DNA of 43,959 nucleotides. Origin: Mangrovicoccus algicola. Lineage in GTDB: Bacteria; Pseudomonadota; Alphaproteobacteria; Rhodobacterales; Rhodobacteraceae. Shown here piece after piece: positions 41,216-43,959 of this stretch; within the stretch, counting starts at the first letter, position 1, and every line of letters begins with the position of its first letter. Location: positions 1 to 43,959 of the forward strand of contig NZ_JACVXA010000043.1 in assembly GCF_014903745.1 (NCBI RefSeq). The letters run 5' to 3'. A model generated the notes under the pieces. That model was not told the origin of the DNA. It did not search any database and worked only from the letters and a program-made list of their open reading frames with translations. The translations under genes were made by a program, and so were the position numbers.

Positions 41216-41244
41216 TGCCTAGCCTTCCTCGCCCGGCAAGAAAA
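41216..41244 (-). promoter_or_regulatory. Candidate ftsY promoter
   Basis: Minus-strand TTTTCT (complement of 41239-41244), 17-bp spacer, TAGGCA (complement of 41216-41221). The -35 coincides with the T run of the purD terminator. TTGCC four bases further on gives no proper spacing. Confidence 0.4.
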
Positions 41245-41279
41245 GCCCCCGGGGCGGGGAATGCCGCAACCCGGGGGGC
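41241..41279 (-). terminator. Terminator of purD
   Basis: Minus-strand GCCCCC (complement of 41274-41279) pairs with GGGGGC (complement of 41245-41250), with further CGGG/CCCC partial pairing inside, followed by TTTTCTT. It lies 11 nt after the purD stop. Confidence 0.6.
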
Positions 41280-41289
41280 GTGGTCCCGT

Positions 41290-42552
41290 TCAGAGCGCGC
41301 GGTGGCCGATATCGCGGCGGCAGAAGCCCTCGGGCCAGTCGAGCGCGTCGATCAGCGCATAGGCCCGCTCGCGCGCCTCCGCCAGCGTCGCGCCGCGCGC
41401 GGTGGCGTTCAGCACGCGCCCGCCGGTGGCCAGCACCTTGCCGTCCTGCGCGGTGGTCCCGGCATGGAACATCACCCGGTTGCCGTCTTCCTCCAGCGCG
41501 TCGAGGCCGCGGATCTCGGTGCCCTTGGCATAGCTGCCGGGATAGCCCGCCGCCGCCATCACCACGGTCATGGTGTGATCCTGCGCCCAGCTGACCTGCA
41601 TAGCATCCAGCCGTCCCTCGACACAGGCCTCGATCAGGTCCAGCACCTGGCCGCCGAGCCGCAGCATCAGCGCCTGGCATTCGGGATCGCCGAAACGGGC
41701 ATTGTACTCGACCAGACGGGCGCGCCCGTCCTCGATCATCAGCCCGGCATAGAGCACGCCGATATAGGGCGTGCCGCGGCGCGCCATCTCGGCCAGGGTC
41801 GGGCGGATGATCTCGGCCATGGTCTGCGCGATCACCGCATCGCTCAGCACCGGGGCGGGGGAATAGGCGCCCATGCCGCCCGTATTGGGCCCGGTATCGC
41901 CTTCGCCCACGCGCTTGTGGTCCTGCGCCGTGCCGAAGGGCAGCGCCGTCTCGCCGTCGCAGAGCACGAAGAAGGACGCCTCCTCGCCGGTCATGAACTC
42001 CTCGATCACCACCGCCGCACCGGCCGCGCCGAAGGCCCCGCCGAAGATGTCCTCGACCGCGTCGATCGCGTCCTGCAGCTCCATCGCCACGATCACGCCC
42101 TTGCCCGCCGCCAGGCCGTCGGCCTTGATGACGATGGGCGCGCCCTGCGCGCGCACGTAATCCAGCGCCGGGCCTGCCGCCTCGAACCGCGCATAGGCGG
42201 CCGTGGGCGCGGCACAGGCATCGCAGATCGCCTTGGTGAAGGATTTCGACGCTTCCAACTCGGCCGCGGCCCTGGACGGACCGAAACAGCGGATGCCCGC
42301 CTCGCGCAGGCGGTCGCTGACCCCCGCGACCAGAGGTGCCTCGGGGCCGATGATGACCAGGTCGATGGAATTCTCGCCCGCGAATTCGGCCACCGCGCCG
42401 CCGTCATTGATGTCCAGCGCCGCGCATTCGGCGATCTGCGCGATCCCGGCATTGCCGGGCGCGACGATCAGCCGGTCGCATTTCGGGTTCTGCTTCACCG
42501 CCCAGGCCAGCGCATGCTCGCGCCCGCCGCCACCGAGAATGAGAATGTTCAT
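41290..42552 (-). CDS. purD: Phosphoribosylamine-glycine ligase (GAR synthetase)
   Basis: 420 aa. Second step of purine synthesis: 5-phosphoribosylamine + glycine + ATP gives GAR. MNILILGGGGREHALAW at the start, GNAGIAQ, IGPEAPLVAGVSD, ATP-grasp domain (about 105-310) with IKADGLAAGKGV, EEFMTGEEASFF, QDHKRVGEGDTGPNTGGMGAYSP and EYNARFGDPECQ. Start at 42552 set by GGAGG and the family N-terminus; a longer open frame upstream is not used. Promoter at 42579-42607, terminator just after the stop. Confidence 0.97.
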   Translation of the reverse strand: MNILILGGGGREHALAWAVKQNPKCDRLIVAPGNAGIAQIAECAALDINDGGAVAEFAGENSIDLVIIGPEAPLVAGVSDRLREAGIRCFGPSRAAAELEASKSFTKAICDACAAPTAAYARFEAAGPALDYVRAQGAPIVIKADGLAAGKGVIVAMELQDAIDAVEDIFGGAFGAAGAAVVIEEFMTGEEASFFVLCDGETALPFGTAQDHKRVGEGDTGPNTGGMGAYSPAPVLSDAVIAQTMAEIIRPTLAEMARRGTPYIGVLYAGLMIEDGRARLVEYNARFGDPECQALMLRLGGQVLDLIEACVEGRLDAMQVSWAQDHTMTVVMAAAGYPGSYAKGTEIRGLDALEEDGNRVMFHAGTTAQDGKVLATGGRVLNATARGATLAEARERAYALIDALDWPEGFCRRDIGHRAL

Positions 42553-42578
42553 GCCGCCTCCGTCGCGTGTCTGCCCGC

Positions 42579-42607
42579 CTCCTAGGGCCGGGCGGGCCGC
42601 GAGGCAA
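42579..42607 (-). promoter_or_regulatory. Promoter of purD
   Basis: Minus-strand TTGCCT (complement of 42602-42607), 17-bp spacer, TAGGAG (complement of 42579-42584), about 27 bp before the ATG. No PurR-like palindrome is apparent. Confidence 0.55.
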
Positions 42608-42723
42608 GCGCGGAGGCGCGTTTCCGCCGCGCGCCGCCCCGCCCCGGACGCGGCGCGGAACCCGGTCCGGGGCGCGCCGTTGCCCCGGCAGAGCCCTGCA
42701 TTGACCCCGAAGGAGACGACCCG

Positions 42724-42969
42724 ATGCCCCTGCCCCTGACCTCCGCCTATTATCTCGCCCCCGGACCGGAAACCGGCGCCGCCCGGGTGGTCCACAGCGA
42801 CAAGTGCCAGGTGATGCCCCGCGAGGGAGCCGAGCCGCTGGGCGCGTTCGAAAGCTGTGCGCCGGCGCTCCAGCAGGCCCGCGCCGCCCATCGCGACGTC
42901 AATGCCTGCGCGCTGTGCTGTCCCGCGTGCTATGTCGGCTCGCCGGAATTCGAGGCGGCGACCGCCTGA
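42724..42969 (+). CDS. Small Cys-rich protein, unknown function (possible zinc site)
   Basis: 81 aa, no signal peptide or membrane segment. His24 and Cys28 (VVHSDKC), Cys45 (LGAFESCAPAL), then Cys62, Cys65, Cys66 and Cys69 in NACALCCPACYVG. The order His-x3-Cys, then LGxFxSC, then a closing CxxCCxxC resembles a small unnamed family I recall from many bacteria with HxxxCxxLP and GCxxCxPxCH; a bound metal is inferred. AAGGAG (42710-42715) sets the ATG. It is divergent from purD and ends 56 bp before xseA, whose promoter starts right after its stop. Confidence 0.75.
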   Translation: MPLPLTSAYYLAPGPETGAARVVHSDKCQVMPREGAEPLGAFESCAPALQQARAAHRDVNACALCCPACYVGSPEFEAATA

Positions 42970-42972
42970 CCC

Positions 42973-43001
42973 TTTTCCTCCGCCCGCCCCGGCGCTAGTC
43001 T
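42973..43001 (+). promoter_or_regulatory. Candidate xseA promoter
   Basis: TTTTCC (42973-42978), 17-bp spacer, TAGTCT (42996-43001), 24 bp before the ATG. The -35 is unusual but matches the elements before selD and ftsY. Confidence 0.4.
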
Positions 43002-43025
43002 GGCCTCCCGCGACGGAGGCGAGAG

Positions 43026-43959
43026 ATGGACCTGTTCGAAGACGAGCCGCAAGGCGGTGGCAATGCGCCGGAATTCACCGTGTCCGAGATCTCGGGCGCG
43101 GTGAAGCGCGCCGTGGAGGGCGGGTTCTCCCATGTCCGCGTGCGCGGCGAGCTGGGCCGCATCTCGCGGCCGCGCTCCGGCCATGTCTATCTGGATCTCA
43201 AGGACGACCGCGCGGTCCTGTCGGGCGTGATCTGGAAGGGCCAGGCGGCGCGTCTGGCCATGCAGCCCGAGGAAGGCATGGAGGTCATCGCCACCGGGCG
43301 GCTGACCACCTTCCCCGGCCAGTCCAAGTACCAGATGGTGATCGAGGACATGGCCCCCGCGGGCGTCGGCGCGCTGATGGCGATGCTGGAGAAGCGCAAG
43401 GCCAAGCTGGAGGCCGAGGGGCTGTTCGCCGCGGAGCGCAAGCGCCCGCTGCCCTACCTGCCCGAGATCATCGGCGTCGTCACCTCTCCCTCCGGCGCGG
43501 TGATCCGCGACATCCTGCACCGGCTGCGCGACCGTTTCCCGCGCAAGGTGCTGGTCTGGCCGGTCGCCGTGCAGGGCGAGCGCTGCGCGCGCGAGGTGGA
43601 AAACGCGATCCGCGGCTTCAACCGGCTGACCCCGGGCGGCGCGCTGCCGCGGCCGGACGTGCTGATCGTGGCGCGCGGCGGCGGCTCGGTCGAGGATCTG
43701 TGGGGTTTCAACGAGGAGATCGTGGTGCGCGCCGCTGCTGCCTCGGAGATCCCGCTGATCTCCGCGGTGGGCCATGAAACCGACACGACCCTGATCGATT
43801 TCGCCGCCGACCGGCGCGCGCCGACGCCTACCGCCGCGGCCGAGATGGCGGTGCCGGTGCGGCTGGAGCTGATGGCCTGGCTCGACGGCCAGGGGGCGCG
43901 GCTGGGCCGGGCCGCGGGCCAGGGGGTGGTGCTGCGCCGCCAGCGGCTGCGCGACCACG
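43026..43959 (+). CDS. xseA: Exonuclease VII large subunit (cut by the window end)
   Basis: The first 311 residues are in the window; the full protein should be about 450-530 aa. With XseB it degrades single-stranded DNA to short oligonucleotides in the cytosol. N-terminal OB fold (about 15-110: [36 protein letters not shown]), then the catalytic domain with [12 protein letters not shown]-like [49 protein letters not shown] and [39 protein letters not shown] precedes the ATG. Confidence 0.96.
   Translation, partial: MDLFEDEPQGGGNAPEFTVSEISGAVKRAVEGGFSHVRVRGELGRISRPRSGHVYLDLKDDRAVLSGVIWKGQAARLAMQPEEGMEVIATGRLTTFPGQSKYQMVIEDMAPAGVGALMAMLEKRKAKLEAEGLFAAERKRPLPYLPEIIGVVTSPSGAVIRDILHRLRDRFPRKVLVWPVAVQGERCAREVENAIRGFNRLTPGGALPRPDVLIVARGGGSVEDLWGFNEEIVVRAAAASEIPLISAVGHETDTTLIDFAADRRAPTPTAAAEMAVPVRLELMAWLDGQGARLGRAAGQGVVLRRQRLRDH

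Noticed and set aside
42857-43777. 306-codon plus-strand frame overlapping xseA
   Set aside because: It is another frame of xseA. The correct frame from 43026 contains all exonuclease VII motifs.
1-43959. CRISPR array, insertion sequence or complete prophage
   Set aside because: No series of regularly spaced short repeats, no transposase and no phage structural gene was seen; only the integrase remnant near 0.4-0.9 kb points to mobile DNA.

Overview
The window is chromosomal DNA of very high GC from an alphaproteobacterium, most likely Rhodobacteraceae (Paracoccus/Rhodobacter-like). The signs are a single-domain FlgJ/CheL rod-binding protein beside a FlgN-like gene, the purD-xseA neighbourhood, and promoters of the form TTGNNN-N17-TAG/TAT. 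A search against genomes would be needed to name the genus.

Layout. 0-1.3 kb: tRNA-Cys followed by the remains of an integrated element (a crippled tyrosine integrase and a two-helix membrane protein), then tRNA-Ser. 1.5-8.6 kb: mscL, a selD fused to a flavoprotein domain, an M42 aminopeptidase, a fucose-permease-type MFS gene between two identical tRNA-Asp genes, a pirin, and tRNA-Val. 8.7-13.8 kb: a flagellar island (fliK-flgD divergent from flgJ/cheL-flgN), then a GH25 lipoprotein and a MltB-type lytic transglycosylase. 13.8-18.3 kb: a double-HTH GntR regulator divergent from a UxaB/mannitol-dehydrogenase-type enzyme, rpmB, a second MltB-type enzyme, and about 560 bp without a recognisable gene. 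18.3-21.5 kb: RNase R (possibly leaderless) and a methyltransferase.

21.8-37.3 kb is the most interesting part: thirteen genes in a row on the plus strand that read as an uncharacterised pathway for a small cationic, probably N-methylated or amide-linked nitrogen compound. They encode a GMC oxidoreductase, a flavin monooxygenase-like protein, a Rid protein lacking the usual catalytic Arg, DUF1028, an aldehyde dehydrogenase, a LysR regulator, a trimethylamine-dehydrogenase-like FMN/4Fe-4S enzyme, a complete spermidine/putrescine-type ABC importer, a YtcJ-like amidohydrolase and an ArgE-like deacylase. Two near-identical dyads of LysR-box form (23404-23418 and 28482-28496) stand before the two operons, so the local LysR protein may control both. 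The substrate cannot be read from the sequence.

37.3-43.96 kb is housekeeping: tex, ftsY and purD on the minus strand, then a small Cys-rich protein and xseA (cut by the window end) on the plus strand. A 90-bp imperfect repeat with two conserved stem-loops lies on both sides of tex, each time 3' of a minus-strand gene.
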